From contig CAVQZG010000003.1 in assembly GCA_963718305.1 (NCBI GenBank), positions 1 to 64,000 of the forward strand: a stretch of DNA of 64,000 nucleotides. Direction: 5' to 3'. The DNA is from RYN-230 sp963718305. Lineage in GTDB: Bacteria; Actinomycetota; Actinomycetes; Streptosporangiales; Streptosporangiaceae. Made by a program: the position numbers and the translations under genes. Under the pieces are notes generated by a model, which saw only the letters and a list, made by a program, of their open reading frames with translations, had not been told where the DNA came from and did not search any database. Below, piece by piece: positions 16,021-26,750 of this stretch; position 1 is the first letter of the stretch; the number at the start of each line of letters is the position of its first letter.

Positions 16021-16782
16021 ATGGAACAGATGATCCAGGTCGGCGGCGGCACAGTCTGGGCGGACGATACCGGTGGTCCCGGAGCCGCGGTGGTGCTGCT
16101 GCACCCCGGAATCGGCGACTCGCGGGTCTGGGAGCCGATCGTGCCGCGGCTGGCGGCCCGGTACCGGGTGATCCGCTACGACGCGCGCGGGCATGGCATG
16201 TCCCCGCCGGCGACCGCGCCGTACACGCTGCTGGATGACCTGATCAGGGTGCTCGACCACCTGGAGGTGGCCCGGGCGACGCTGGTCGGCTGCAGCCAGG
16301 GCGGCGCCAGCTCCATCGACCTCGCCCTGGCCCAGCCGGAGCGGGTGAGCGCGCTCGTCCTCGTCTCGCCGGGCTTGAGCGGCTACCCGATGCCTGCGAA
16401 CCCTGAGCTGGATGCCGAGTTCGATGCGCTCGCTGACGCGGGCGACGTCGAGGGCATCGCCCGGCTGGCCCTCGGCATCTGGACCACCGGGGAGCCTGAT
16501 GACGCGGCTGTTGCCCAGCTCCGCAGCGCGGCGAAGGCGTGGCTCGCCAACGGCGAATACGAAAATGAATCGCCGCCGGCCTTCGACCGCCTCGGCAGCA
16601 TCACGGCGCCGGCCGTCCTGCTTATCGGGGACAAGGATCACCCGCCGCTGATCGAATGCGATGAAGCGATCGTGGCCCGCATCCCGGGCTGCCGCAAGAT
16701 CGACGTCCCCGGGGGCGATCACCTGCTGCCGTTGCGGGTTCCCGGGCTCGTGGCGGAGACGGTGGAGGAATTCGCCGGCTGA
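16021..16782 (+). CDS. Alpha/beta hydrolase
   Basis: A 253-residue alpha/beta-hydrolase: LLHPGIGDSRVW oxyanion region, YDARGHGMS, nucleophile elbow GCSQGG with Ser92, Asp206 in LLIGDKDHPP and His234 in PGGDHLLPL. The size and the RYDARGHGMS motif resemble 3-oxoadipate enol-lactonase-like esterases. Start at the ATG at 16021. It is 66 bp after the MocR-type regulator and could be its target. Substrate unknown. Confidence 0.86.
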   Translation: MEQMIQVGGGTVWADDTGGPGAAVVLLHPGIGDSRVWEPIVPRLAARYRVIRYDARGHGMSPPATAPYTLLDDLIRVLDHLEVARATLVGCSQGGASSIDLALAQPERVSALVLVSPGLSGYPMPANPELDAEFDALADAGDVEGIARLALGIWTTGEPDDAAVAQLRSAAKAWLANGEYENESPPAFDRLGSITAPAVLLIGDKDHPPLIECDEAIVARIPGCRKIDVPGGDHLLPLRVPGLVAETVEEFAG

Positions 16783-16860
16783 GCCGCCGCCCTGACCCTG
16801 GGGCTACCCGGGCGGATACCGGCATCGCCTGCCGCCGGAAGCAGTGGCAGGCTGTCAGCC

Positions 16861-18399
<1,539 letters not shown>

Positions 18400-18408
18400 C
18401 GTTTTCGT

Positions 18409-19233
18409 GTGACGGTGTGGATGAACGGCACCCTGGTGCCGGACGGCCAGGCCCGGGTACCGGTGACCGATCACGGGCTGACCACCGGGGACGGGGTGTT
18501 CGAGGCGCTCAAGGTCACCGGGGGCGTGCCGTTCGCGCTGACCCGGCACCTGGCCCGGCTCTGCGCCTCCGCCAAGGGGCTGGGCCTGCCTGAGCCGGAC
18601 CTGGAGCAGATCCGGGCCGGGGTGGACGCGGTGCTGGCCGGGGCGGGGCGCCCGGCCCGGGCCCGGATCCGGATCACGGTCACGGCGGGGGAGTCCGCGC
18701 TGGGCTCCCAGCGGACGGCCGCGGCGCCGGCCACGATCATCCAGCTCGGCGAGCTGCACGACGCCGCGCCCACCTGCGACGTGATCATGTTTCCCTGGCC
18801 GCGGAACGAGCGCGGCGCCCTGGCCGGGGTCAAGACGACCTCCTACGCCGAGAACGTGTTCGCGCTGTCCTACGCCCAGCAGCAGGGCGGCGCCGAGGCG
18901 ATCTTCGGCAACCTGGCCGGGAACCTGTGCGAGGGCTCGGGGACCAACGTGTTCGTGGTGGCCGGCGGGCGGCTGGTCACCCCGCCGCTGTCGGCGGGCT
19001 GCCTGGCCGGGGTGACCCGGGGGCTGGTCATCGAGTGGGCCGGCGCCGTCGAGGAAGACCTGCCGCTGGGTGCGCTGGCCGGGGCCCGGGAAGCCTTCCT
19101 GACCGGGACGACCCGGGATGTCCAGCCGATCCGCAGCGTGGACGGGGTCGTGCTGCCCGCGGTGCCCGGCCCGGTGACCCGCAAGGCCGCGGACATCTTC
19201 GCCGAGCGTTCCGCGGAGGACCTCGACCCTTGA
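18409..19233 (+). CDS. Class IV aminotransferase (aminodeoxychorismate lyase/BCAT-like)
   Basis: A 274-residue fold-type IV PLP enzyme starting at GTG 18409. DHGLTTGDGVFEALKV near the N-terminus is the family entry motif. Lys142 in GVKTTSYAENV is the expected Schiff-base lysine. GNLAGNLCEGSGTNVFVV contains the conserved acidic residue and the ExxxxN motif. The length and the ending (LTGTTRDVQPIRSVDG) fit 4-amino-4-deoxychorismate lyase (folate path) but also D-amino-acid or branched-chain aminotransferases. It follows hutH after 9 bp and is probably co-transcribed, which does not by itself favour one role. Confidence 0.82.
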   Translation: MTVWMNGTLVPDGQARVPVTDHGLTTGDGVFEALKVTGGVPFALTRHLARLCASAKGLGLPEPDLEQIRAGVDAVLAGAGRPARARIRITVTAGESALGSQRTAAAPATIIQLGELHDAAPTCDVIMFPWPRNERGALAGVKTTSYAENVFALSYAQQQGGAEAIFGNLAGNLCEGSGTNVFVVAGGRLVTPPLSAGCLAGVTRGLVIEWAGAVEEDLPLGALAGAREAFLTGTTRDVQPIRSVDGVVLPAVPGPVTRKAADIFAERSAEDLDP

Positions 19234-19360
19234 TGCCTGACCGCGGACGTTTGGTGACGCGGCACGGCTGAGTGCAGGGGTTCCTGGTCGCGGCCGTGAA
19301 GGGTGCGGGCGGCTCCGGCTAACAACGGGGTGACCGGATCCCGCGCGAAGGGCGTGACCA

Positions 19361-19954
19361 TTGACCGTGACCGCTGGACTCGCTGGCCAGTCGAAGACCG
19401 ATGCCACGCTGATCGAGCAGTCGCTGGCTGAGCCGGAGCAGTTCGGGGTGATCTTCGAACGCTACTTCAGCCAGATCCACCAGTACCTGGCCCGCCGGGT
19501 CGGCACGAAGATCGCCGACGACCTCACGGCGGAGGTGTTCGTCGCCGCGTTTGCCCAGCGCCAGCGCTACGACCTGACCCGGGACTGTGCCCGCCCGTGG
19601 CTGTACGGCATCGCCACCAACCTGGCCGGGTCGCACCGGCGTCAGGAGGAGCGCCGCTACCGGGCGCTCGCCCGGGTCGACGCCCGCCTGGTCACACCCA
19701 GCGATGAGGACGTGATCGCCGACCGGATCACCGCGTCGGCCGCCGGGCCGGCCCTGGCCGGTGCGCTCGCGGCGCTGGATCGCGGCGACCGGGACGTGCT
19801 GCTCCTGGTGGCCCTGGCCGACCTCAGCTACCCCGAGGTCGCGGAGTCGCTCGGCATTCCTTACGGCACGGTCTGCTCGCGTCTCAGCCGCGCGCGCCGG
19901 CGGCTGCGCGAGTCGCTCGGCGGCACCAGCCCGCCCCGCGGCCGGGCGGAATGA
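19361..19954 (+). CDS. ECF RNA polymerase sigma factor
   Basis: A 197-residue group 4 sigma factor. Region 2 includes FERYFSQIHQYLARRVG, DDLTAEVFVAAFAQR (core binding and -10 recognition) and PWLYGIATNLAGSHRR; region 4 has LADLSYPEVAESLGIPYGTV followed by CSRLSRARRRLRE. The frame starts at a TTG at 19361, 8 bases after GAAGGG. The next gene, 40 bp downstream, is a membrane protein of the type that usually pairs with such sigma factors, so the two probably form a sigma/anti-sigma-like module responding to an envelope signal. Confidence 0.9.
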   Translation: MTVTAGLAGQSKTDATLIEQSLAEPEQFGVIFERYFSQIHQYLARRVGTKIADDLTAEVFVAAFAQRQRYDLTRDCARPWLYGIATNLAGSHRRQEERRYRALARVDARLVTPSDEDVIADRITASAAGPALAGALAALDRGDRDVLLLVALADLSYPEVAESLGIPYGTVCSRLSRARRRLRESLGGTSPPRGRAE

Positions 19955-19994
19955 CCCGGTGAACGAGCCGAACCTAACCCGAAGGAGCCCTGAG

Positions 19995-20951
19995 ATGGAT
20001 GAGCTGACCGCGGTCCGGCAACTGCTGGCCGAACCGCCACCGCCCGCGCCGGATGTCGTGGCTGCGGCGCGGGTGCACCTGGAGCGCGCCACCCGGGGCA
20101 CGGGAGCCCCCAGGTGGCACGCCCCTCGGCGTCCGTGGCGGCTCGCTGCGGCGGCTGGCCTGGCGGCGGCCGTGGCGGCGGGAGTCGTCATCGCGCAGGT
20201 GATCGCTCCTGGCGGGGCGAGCCCGGCTGGCGCGCTCACCGTCCGGGAGCTCGCCTACCGGGCCGCAGCTGGCGCTGCCCTCCAGCCGGCCGTCCGCCCC
20301 GGGCAGTGGGTGTTCTGGCAGGAGAAGACGGGCGGTCGCGGCTGCGGGACTGGCTGTAGCACCTTCCACGTCTGGACCACCGCCGACGCCCAGAAGGCGG
20401 CGTGGGTCTACCGGGGCAAGGTCGTCAGCATCCGTTTCGGCCCCTTCGTGGGCCAGCCCCAGCCGTCGATCGTCCCGCAGGACCGCGGCGGTGGCTGGGC
20501 GGTCGGGGGAGCGAGCGGGAAGATCCCGGTCAGCTACGCCGGGCTCAGCTCCCTGCCGCGCGATCCCGGGGCCCTCGTCCGCTACCTCGGCCAGCTGAGC
20601 GTTCCGCACCCGCGCGGGTGGGGTTCCCCGGCGGCCCGGGCGTTCACCATCATCGAGATGATGCTCACCAGCTACGTGATGCCGCCGCGGCTGACCGCCG
20701 AGCTGTACCGGGCGCTGGGCGAGATACCCGGCGTGACGGTCGACGGCCATGCCGTGGATGTCGCAGGCCGGCCCGGCGTCGGCTTCATCAGCCCGGCCCT
20801 GCCCGGCGCGGGGAACACCGAGATCATCCTCAACCCGCGCACCTACCGCCTGATGGGCCAGGATCTCGTCCTGGGTCCCCGCCACCAGCTAGTCAACGGG
20901 ACCGCCATCCTGCGCCAGACCCTGGTCACCGGCCCGGGAGTGTGGCCGTAG
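19995..20951 (+). CDS. CU044_5270-family membrane protein, probable sigma-factor partner
   Basis: A 318-residue single-pass protein. Residues 1-48 are cytoplasmic with MDELTAVRQLLAEPPPPAPD, the usual start of the family; one membrane helix lies at about 50-70 (LAAAAGLAAAVAAGVVIAQV). The rest is an extracytoplasmic domain with WVFWQEKT and a pair of cysteines in GRGCGTGCSTF. AAGGAG precedes the ATG at 19995. The family is nearly always encoded right after an ECF sigma gene, as here, and is taken to be an anti-sigma or sensor partner. The signal is unknown. Confidence 0.8.
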   Translation: MDELTAVRQLLAEPPPPAPDVVAAARVHLERATRGTGAPRWHAPRRPWRLAAAAGLAAAVAAGVVIAQVIAPGGASPAGALTVRELAYRAAAGAALQPAVRPGQWVFWQEKTGGRGCGTGCSTFHVWTTADAQKAAWVYRGKVVSIRFGPFVGQPQPSIVPQDRGGGWAVGGASGKIPVSYAGLSSLPRDPGALVRYLGQLSVPHPRGWGSPAARAFTIIEMMLTSYVMPPRLTAELYRALGEIPGVTVDGHAVDVAGRPGVGFISPALPGAGNTEIILNPRTYRLMGQDLVLGPRHQLVNGTAILRQTLVTGPGVWP

Positions 20952-21007
20952 CGCTGGGCCCGGCCCGGGGACGACCGGGGATAGATCGTTGATCGTAATC
21001 AGCGCGG

Positions 21008-22534
21008 TCAGCCGTAGTGCTTCAGGTGCGGCCAGAGCGTGCGCCAGCTGGCCACCGGGCCGGTGCAGACCCCGATCTGCAGGCCGGTCCAGTCGTTGCG
21101 CACGTGGTATGGGGGGTTGTGGGTGGCCAGGAGGCGGCAGCTGGCGAAATACGGCCGCAGCTGCCCGAGGGCGTCGACCGCGAGCACCGTCCGGTCGGAG
21201 GCCGTCCCAGGTCCCCACATCCAGTAGGCGTTATGGCCGGAGAGCACCGGTGGCAGGTGGTCGGCCGCGCCCAGGACGTCGAGGGTGGCGGCTTCTCCGT
21301 AGTACCCGGTGAAGATCGAGGTGGGCGGGCGGCCGGCCCGCACGAGAGCCGCGTCCTGCGCCGCGACCGCGCGGGCGAGCTGAGGCCAGCCGATGGTGTC
21401 CCCCAGGGTGCCGCGCTGCTCAGAAGCGGGCAGGTCGTGCACGTCACCGATAGGCACCACCGGCAGCAGACCCGGCAGGATGAGGGCCAGGCCCACGAGC
21501 GGCGGGGCGACCAGGACCCAGCGCCGCACCCGCGGCCGGGTGCCGCGGGCGGCCCAGCGCTCGGCGGCCACGGCCCCGGCGGCCAGCACGGCCGGGGCCA
21601 TCCCGTCGCTGTAGTACGGCTTGCCGGGTATCCAGGCCAGCACGTAGACGACCACGAGAGTGGCGGCCACGGCGATGAACCGGAGCTCGGGGGTTCGCCA
21701 GAGCCTGATGAAGCCCGCGACGACCAGGGGCGCCACCAGCAGTCCCAGGTAGACGAACTGAGCCGGCACCCCGGCGGCGTAATTGCCGGGGCTGGTGTTC
21801 TGCTGGTGCAGGGCGGAGGCCATGGCCAGCTGCGGCCACCCATGCGTGGCCTGCCAGATCAGGTTCGGCGCCCAGATGACCGCCGCGAGGCCGGCCGCGA
21901 GCCAGGGCCATCTGGTGCGCAGCACGGAGCGGTGCGCGGAGACGAGGATGCCCAGGGTCAGGCCGATCAGCAGCAGGGCCAGCAGGTTGTCGCTCTCGAG
22001 CCCGGCGCCGGCCACGGCTCCGGCGCCCAGCCACCAGCGCGGCCGGTGGCGCAGCAGGGCCGTGGTGACGCAGAGCAGCACGGCCGTCCAGGCCAGCAGG
22101 TCCAGCGGGGTGGTGTTGCCGATGTGGTCGGCGCCGATGAGGACGGGAGTGCACGCGGTGATGAGGGCGGCGAGCACCCGGCTGAGCCGGCCGCCGCCGA
22201 ACAGCGCCGCGAACCTGGCCGCCATGACCACGACCGCACCGCCGGCCAGCGCCGGGATGATCCGGACCGCCGTCGGGCTGACCCCGAGCAGGTCCGTGAC
22301 CCGGGTGAGCAGCGGGCCGACCGGCGGCTGGTCCACATAGCCGAACGCGAGATGGCGCCCGGCCTCGATGAAGTACAGCTCGTCCTGTAAAAACCCGTAG
22401 CGGCCGCTCAGCGCGAGCTCGACCACCACGAACACGCCGGCGATCCCCCAGGCCAGGCCGGGCACGCGATCTGCGGGGGTCACCGGTTCCGGCTGCGCGG
22501 CCGGGGGCGCCTGGCCGTCACGAATTGTCGCCAT
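21008..22534 (-). CDS. GT39/ArnT-like membrane glycosyltransferase
   Basis: A 508-residue integral membrane protein of the PMT/ArnT (GT-C) superfamily, with about 10-12 membrane helices. The first outer loop has GFLQDELYFIEAGRHLAFGY; the acidic pair in QDELYF is the expected catalytic/metal site, and YVDQPPVGPLL is the usual following motif. DHIGNTTPLDLLAWT and YYSDGMAPAVLAAGA are also typical. Such enzymes transfer a sugar from a polyprenyl-phosphate donor on the outer membrane face. The acceptor is unknown. It is convergent with the sigma/CU044_5270 pair and stands alone otherwise. Confidence 0.85.
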   Translation of the reverse strand: MATIRDGQAPPAAQPEPVTPADRVPGLAWGIAGVFVVVELALSGRYGFLQDELYFIEAGRHLAFGYVDQPPVGPLLTRVTDLLGVSPTAVRIIPALAGGAVVVMAARFAALFGGGRLSRVLAALITACTPVLIGADHIGNTTPLDLLAWTAVLLCVTTALLRHRPRWWLGAGAVAGAGLESDNLLALLLIGLTLGILVSAHRSVLRTRWPWLAAGLAAVIWAPNLIWQATHGWPQLAMASALHQQNTSPGNYAAGVPAQFVYLGLLVAPLVVAGFIRLWRTPELRFIAVAATLVVVYVLAWIPGKPYYSDGMAPAVLAAGAVAAERWAARGTRPRVRRWVLVAPPLVGLALILPGLLPVVPIGDVHDLPASEQRGTLGDTIGWPQLARAVAAQDAALVRAGRPPTSIFTGYYGEAATLDVLGAADHLPPVLSGHNAYWMWGPGTASDRTVLAVDALGQLRPYFASCRLLATHNPPYHVRNDWTGLQIGVCTGPVASWRTLWPHLKHYG

Positions 22535-22605
22535 GGCCCCTCAATACCTGCGTTAGCGGGCCAGCGCCAGCCCGTCCGCCGGGGGCTCGGCGGGGGCCGC
22601 CCAAC

Positions 22606-23028
22606 TCAGGGCCTGCGGAGCAGCTGGTTCAGCTCACCATCCAGATTGATGTACTCGCCTTCGCGCCCGGCCGGGATCACCTGGAACGTGCGGAGCAGGA
22701 ATCCGGCCAGTGCGGTCAGCGGGGCCTCGAAGTGGGCCTGGCCGAACGGCGAGGACAAGGAGATGTTCAGCACCCGCTGCCCGGTCGGCGTGTCCGCAGG
22801 CCACACCCGGACGTCACCGTCGCCGGCCGGCTCAGTCATCCCGCCCGCCAGCAAGTCGCGGGCGAAGATCCACTCAACGGGCTCGTCCATGCCCACATGA
22901 AACGCCATGCGGATGGCGTACGGATCCTCGGCGCGGTAGTGAAGGCTCGCCGTGAGAGGAACGCCATCGTGCTCGGGAACCACGAGTCTGAGGCCGAGCT
23001 CGGCTGCGACGGTGTTGCTGCTGTTCAT
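22606..23028 (-). CDS. ssgB: SsgB-type sporulation and cell-division regulator (SsgA family)
   Basis: A 140-residue SsgA-like protein. The sequence SLHYRAEDPYAIRMAFH, then PVEWIFARDLLAGGM, VRVWPA and LNISLSSPFGQAHFEAP matches the SALP family throughout, and the length is that of SsgB, the most widespread member. SsgB positions FtsZ at sporulation septa in mycelial actinomycetes, so the organism probably sporulates. The ATG at 23028 was chosen. It is followed after about 70 bp by the ArnT-like gene on the same strand. Assignment as SsgB, not another SALP, rests on likeness and on its being the archetypal paralog. Confidence 0.85.
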   Translation of the reverse strand: MNSSNTVAAELGLRLVVPEHDGVPLTASLHYRAEDPYAIRMAFHVGMDEPVEWIFARDLLAGGMTEPAGDGDVRVWPADTPTGQRVLNISLSSPFGQAHFEAPLTALAGFLLRTFQVIPAGREGEYINLDGELNQLLRRP

Positions 23029-23835
23029 TGCCTCGCCAAACCTTTGCCTTGTCTCATCCCGGAACGCCGGGCTTCATCCATCCAGCGATGCCGTCCCACG
23101 GGGTGACGAGGCACGCAGGCACGAAAGTCTTCAGTAGGAGGATTCCGCGAACGCTGCCACTACTAACCTCGGTCACCACGGACCATATCAGTCGTGACCT
23201 GGGCAAACGCTTCTCGCGTCTCAACGTAATCATGACCCAGCCGTGTTCCTGTGACCAGGAACAACACGCTGTGATCTCGCTCTCAGTAGCCGTGGGGCCA
23301 AAATTTCGCTTCGCATCCCGTGCGCACCTCCGGGTTTGCGTTCAGATAGCGAACAGTCGTGCTTTGTCCGATGCGGAAGCATACAGCCTTCCGGGTTGGG
23401 CGCACTACCCGATGCCTCGACTTTCGTGGAGCCTTGTCCGCAATCAAGACAATCACTGACTTAATTCCCGTGCAGTGGTTATTCGTATTCAACGGGACAA
23501 GCGCCCGCCGGCCTCTGCCGGCGGTTTCCGGCGGGGTGCCCAGCAAGGGCGCCAGAGCCCTTATGCGTCCCTGAACTGATCTTCCCCGATCCCTCGATCC
23601 CGGGCGGCCCCGGGCGGCTGTCCTGGCCGCTCAGGGCCTTCTGTGCACCATGCTGGCCAGCCGCCGCGCGGCCGTCCGGCGGCGGCGGGCCGGTCCCGGA
23701 TCTGGACTCGTCCAGGCGCCGGGCCGGCCGGTGATCCCGGCGCCCGCGGCTATGCCACACCCGCCGCGGATACGCTAGTCTGTGTGGGCCCGCGAGCGTT
23801 CCGGCCACAAGGAGCCGGATCGTTTGGGGGCGCCA
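23029..23835. other. Long intergenic region upstream of ssgB
   Basis: About 800 bp without a convincing gene; it is less GC-rich than its surroundings around 23150-23480. Two inverted repeats stand out: GTTCCTG-TGAC-CAGGAAC (23245-23262), about 220 bp upstream of ssgB, and the 8-bp hairpin CCGCCGGC-CTCT-GCCGGCGG (23505-23524). The first may be a regulatory site for ssgB, which in other actinomycetes has developmental control. The open frames here show no family motifs. Confidence 0.4.
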
Positions 23836-23910
23836 GGGCGATTGGCTCAGCGGGAGAGCGCCTCGTTCACACCGAGGAGGTCACTGGTTCGATCCCAGTA
23901 TCGCCCACCA
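23836..23910 (+). tRNA. tRNA-Val(CAC)
   Basis: 72 bases plus an encoded CCA: acceptor GGGCGAT/ATCGCCC, anticodon loop TTCACAC (CAC, valine), T loop TTCGATC, discriminator A at 23907. It stands alone and is followed by a strong terminator. Its 3' half is closely similar to the displaced fragment at 8265-8309. Confidence 0.95.
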
Positions 23911-23931
23911 GCACAGACAGCGAAGGCTAAT

Positions 23932-23971
23932 GAGCCAGGCCCCCGGGATGTCGCTCCCGGGGGCCTGGCTC
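23932..23971 (+). terminator. Intrinsic terminator of tRNA-Val(CAC)
   Basis: A perfect 17-bp stem: GAGCCAGGCCCCCGGGA pairs with TCCCGGGGGCCTGGCTC across a 6-base loop, then TTCTTC. It begins 21 bp after the tRNA. Confidence 0.85.
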
Positions 23972-24021
23972 TTCTTCGGGCAGCACCCGGGCCTGCGCCG
24001 CCGTGGGCCTAGGCTTCGGCC

Positions 24022-24348
24022 ATGCAGATCATCAAGGGTGCGGGGCAGTGGGCGGCGCCGGCGGCTGGCGCGGCCAACGACTGGGTCGAGCACTTCCAGG
24101 TGCCGGCCCTCTCGGTGGGGACCTACTGCATACCGGCGGGCGGGGTGGATGACCAGAGCCCGCATGCCGAGGACGAGATCTACGTGGTTACCGCCGGCCG
24201 GGCCCGGATCACGACGCCGCAGGGCGCGGCCGAGGTGGCCCCCGGTTCGGTGATCTTCGTGCCCGCCGGCGAGGAGCACCGCTTCACCGACGTCACCGAG
24301 GACCTGGCGCTGCTGGTCGTGTTCGGCCCGGCGTACACGGGCGGGTGA
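24022..24348 (+). CDS. Small cupin-domain protein
   Basis: A 108-residue single cupin. The first motif includes SPHAEDEIYVVTAGRARITT with metal-type His and Glu; the second is GSVIFVPAGEEHRFTDV. It lacks other domains, so it may be a small dioxygenase, isomerase or sensor. TAGGCT lies 6 bases before the ATG at 24022, the spacing of a -10 element for a leaderless transcript. It is convergent with the acetyltransferase gene that follows. Substrate unknown. Confidence 0.82.
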   Translation: MQIIKGAGQWAAPAAGAANDWVEHFQVPALSVGTYCIPAGGVDDQSPHAEDEIYVVTAGRARITTPQGAAEVAPGSVIFVPAGEEHRFTDVTEDLALLVVFGPAYTGG

Positions 24349-24377
24349 TCCTTACACGACATCCGGTGAGCACGAGT

Positions 24378-24926
24378 TCAATCGGACGGCGTGACGGGGG
24401 ACCACAGGCCGGACCACTGCTCGGCGCCGTAGGCTTCGAACCGCTCTACCTCGGTGAACCCCAGCTTCGCCGCGAGGCGCATCGAGCGGGCGTTGGCGGT
24501 CTGGGTAAACAGCACCACCGGCTCGCCGGGAAGCGCGGAGGCGAACCAGCCGAGTGCCGCTGCGCACGCCTCGGCGGCATACCCGAATCCCTGCGCCTGC
24601 GGCAGGAACAGGTAGCCGAGCTCGGCCTGCCCGGCAGCAGCCGGAGGACCGTGCCCCGTTACCCTCCTGAGGATGACCTGGCCGATCATGGCTCCGCCGA
24701 GATCGGCTATGAAAAGGCCGGGGCGCCGCCCGGGCGCCCCGGGCATCTCGCGCTCAAGCTCGTCACGCGGCCGGGGGCCGCCGAGGTAGGTGCCCACCTC
24801 TGGCGAGGCGAGCAGCTCGATGACCGCCGCACGGTCCCGGGCCTCGGGCTCACGGAGCACGAGCCGCTCGGTCCTGATCGGCTCAGGCGGCCAAGCGACG
24901 GGTCCCAGGTCCTGCCATGCGGGCAC
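24378..24926 (-). CDS. GNAT N-acetyltransferase (RimJ/RimL type)
   Basis: A 182-residue acetyltransferase: IRTERLVLREPEARDRAAV is the standard start of RimJ/RimL-like enzymes, then AELGYLFLPQAQGFGYAAEA is the beta4/acetyl-CoA pyrophosphate-binding segment (Q-x-x-G-x-G/A), and NARSMRLAAKLGFTEVERF is the C-terminal motif. The start is the GTG at 24926. Targets of this subgroup range from ribosomal proteins to small amines, and nothing here decides between them. Confidence 0.85.
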   Translation of the reverse strand: MPAWQDLGPVAWPPEPIRTERLVLREPEARDRAAVIELLASPEVGTYLGGPRPRDELEREMPGAPGRRPGLFIADLGGAMIGQVILRRVTGHGPPAAAGQAELGYLFLPQAQGFGYAAEACAAALGWFASALPGEPVVLFTQTANARSMRLAAKLGFTEVERFEAYGAEQWSGLWSPVTPSD

Positions 24927-25033
24927 GCTAGCAGATGGTCAAACCACCGAGCGGGACGCTTAACTCCCCGGCATTGGGTCTAGCCCGGATCGCCACGATC
25001 TGCCCCCGGACCCGGAGGTTCCCTGGCTGCTGA

Positions 25034-25975
25034 TCAGGCGGCTGGAGTCTCGAAGTAGTGGCCCTTGTCGAGGTCTTCGATGAGGCCGGGATGCGTCGGC
25101 TGCCAGCCCAGCAGCTCACGGGTCAGCGTGCTCGACGCGGGGGAGTCCAGGCCCAGGAAGCCGGCCAGGAAGCCGAACTGCCCGGCTGCCTGCTCAGCGG
25201 GGATGGAGGCCACCGGCACATCGAGGTGGCGTCCGATCACTTCGGCGACCTCGCGAATCGGCACGCCCTCGTCGGCCACCGCGTGCAGCACCGAACCCGC
25301 CGGGGCCTGCTCCAATGCCAGGCGGAACAGGCTCGCGGCATCGAACCGGTGCACGGCAGGCCAGCGGTTGGAGCCATCCCCGAGGTAGCCGGAGACGCCC
25401 CGGCCGCGGGTCATGGCGACCAGGGCCGCCATGAAGCCGTTATCCCCGTCGCCGTGCACCGTCGGGGGCAGCCGGACCACGGACGAGCGCACACCGCGGG
25501 ACGCGAGGGCGAGCGTCATCTCCGCATTGGCCAGCCGCATCGCCGGGCCGCTGGCCGGATCCGCCGCCGCAGGCGAACCGGGGGCGTGCCCGTCGTCCCG
25601 CTCGGTCGCCACCCGCCCCGGTGCGAGCCCGAGCGTCCCGGAGGCGATGAGGAACGGCCGGCCCGATCCGGCCAGTGCCTCGCCGACGGTCTCGATGGCG
25701 CCGCGATCGGCCGCGGCGGCGTCCTGGAACCCCCCCGAGAAGGCGGCCTCATGCTTGAACGCGAGGTGGATCACGCCGTCCGACGCCTCCGCCGCACTCC
25801 GCAGGCTGTCCAGGTCGTCGAGAGAGCCACGATGCACCTGCGCCCCGGCCGCGGTGAGGGCCTCGGCCGAGGCGTCCGAGCGGGCGAGCCCGGTGACCTG
25901 ATGACCCGCACCGAGGAGTTCGGGGACCACGGCGGAACCGATCCAGCCGGACGCGCCGGTGACGAATACACGCAT
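25034..25975 (-). CDS. NAD(P)-dependent epimerase/dehydratase family protein (extended SDR)
   Basis: A 313-residue extended/atypical SDR with FVTGASGWIGSAVVPELLGAG at the N-terminus, LARSD, VIHLAFKHE, and SSVVRLPPTVHG. The YxxxK site is not obvious: SGPAMRLANAEM stands where it would be expected, so it may belong to the atypical group. I start at the ATG at 25975, which has GGAGG seven bases upstream. It is divergent from a TetR gene with repeated sites between them, so it is probably the regulator's target. Confidence 0.84.
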   Translation of the reverse strand: MRVFVTGASGWIGSAVVPELLGAGHQVTGLARSDASAEALTAAGAQVHRGSLDDLDSLRSAAEASDGVIHLAFKHEAAFSGGFQDAAAADRGAIETVGEALAGSGRPFLIASGTLGLAPGRVATERDDGHAPGSPAAADPASGPAMRLANAEMTLALASRGVRSSVVRLPPTVHGDGDNGFMAALVAMTRGRGVSGYLGDGSNRWPAVHRFDAASLFRLALEQAPAGSVLHAVADEGVPIREVAEVIGRHLDVPVASIPAEQAAGQFGFLAGFLGLDSPASSTLTRELLGWQPTHPGLIEDLDKGHYFETPAA

Positions 25976-26029
25976 GTGACAACCTCCAGGTGATCGACTG
26001 TCGCACCGCGGGTTGCGCTGAGGCAGATC

Positions 26030-26080
26030 GATGTCAGCTACTGTCATCACTCTAGCACGTGATGTCAGCCACTGCCGTCA
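26030..26080. promoter_or_regulatory. Repeated GATGTCAG sites between epimerase and TetR genes
   Basis: GATGTCAGCTACTGTCA (26030-26046) and GATGTCAGCCACTGCCGTCA (26061-26080) are two related sites 31 bp apart in the 119-bp divergent region. They are good candidates for binding by the adjacent TetR regulator, controlling both genes. Confidence 0.55.
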
Positions 26081-26094
26081 GATAGGATCCCGGT

Positions 26095-26661
26095 ATGGGC
26101 CGGTGGGAACCAAATGCGCAGGGCCGGCTCGAGCAGGCCGCGCTGGAGCTGTACAGCGAGCGCGGGTTCGAGCAGACCACGGTGGCGGAGATCGCCAGGC
26201 GCGCGGGGCTCACCGAGCGGACGTTCTTCCGGCACTTCGCCGACAAGCGCGAGGTCCTGTTCGGGGGAGCGGCCCAGCTGCAGGACTTCCTGGTCAGCGC
26301 CCTGGCCAGCGCGCCTGATTCCGCGGCGCCGATCGATGCGGTAGCCGCGGCCCTCGAGACCGCCGCCGCGCTGCTCCAGGAGCGGTACGAGTCCGCCCGG
26401 CTCCGCCAGGCCGTCATCGCCGCCAACGCCGAACTGCAGGAACGCGAGACGGTCAAGCTGGCCACGTTGTCCGCGGCGCTGGCCGGCACGCTGCGCCAGC
26501 GCGGCGTCAAAGAGCCAGCCGCGAGCCTGACGGCCGACGCCGGGATAGCTGTCTTCAGGGTCGCCTTCGAAGCCTGGATCAACGACCCCGCCCAGCGGGA
26601 CTTGTCGCACCACATGCGGGAGTCGTTCGACGAGCTCAAAGCCGTGGCCGCGGGCAGATAG
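26095..26661 (+). CDS. TetR/AcrR-family transcriptional regulator
   Basis: A 188-residue TetR regulator. The helix-turn-helix is textbook: LEQAALELYSERGFEQTTVA then EIARRAGLTERTFFRHFADK and REVLFGG (residues about 11-60). The C-terminal ligand domain is helical. Start at the ATG at 26095. It is divergent from the NAD(P)-dependent epimerase-like gene, with repeats in the shared promoter. Inducer unknown. Confidence 0.9.
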   Translation: MGRWEPNAQGRLEQAALELYSERGFEQTTVAEIARRAGLTERTFFRHFADKREVLFGGAAQLQDFLVSALASAPDSAAPIDAVAAALETAAALLQERYESARLRQAVIAANAELQERETVKLATLSAALAGTLRQRGVKEPAASLTADAGIAVFRVAFEAWINDPAQRDLSHHMRESFDELKAVAAGR

Positions 26662-26750
26662 CATTCCGGGAAATGATCTTGCCGTGCTGATCCCGTTTCG
26701 GGGCCGGCCTGGTGTGGGGCGGGGTCGCGGCCACCTGGGGCAGCCGGGGA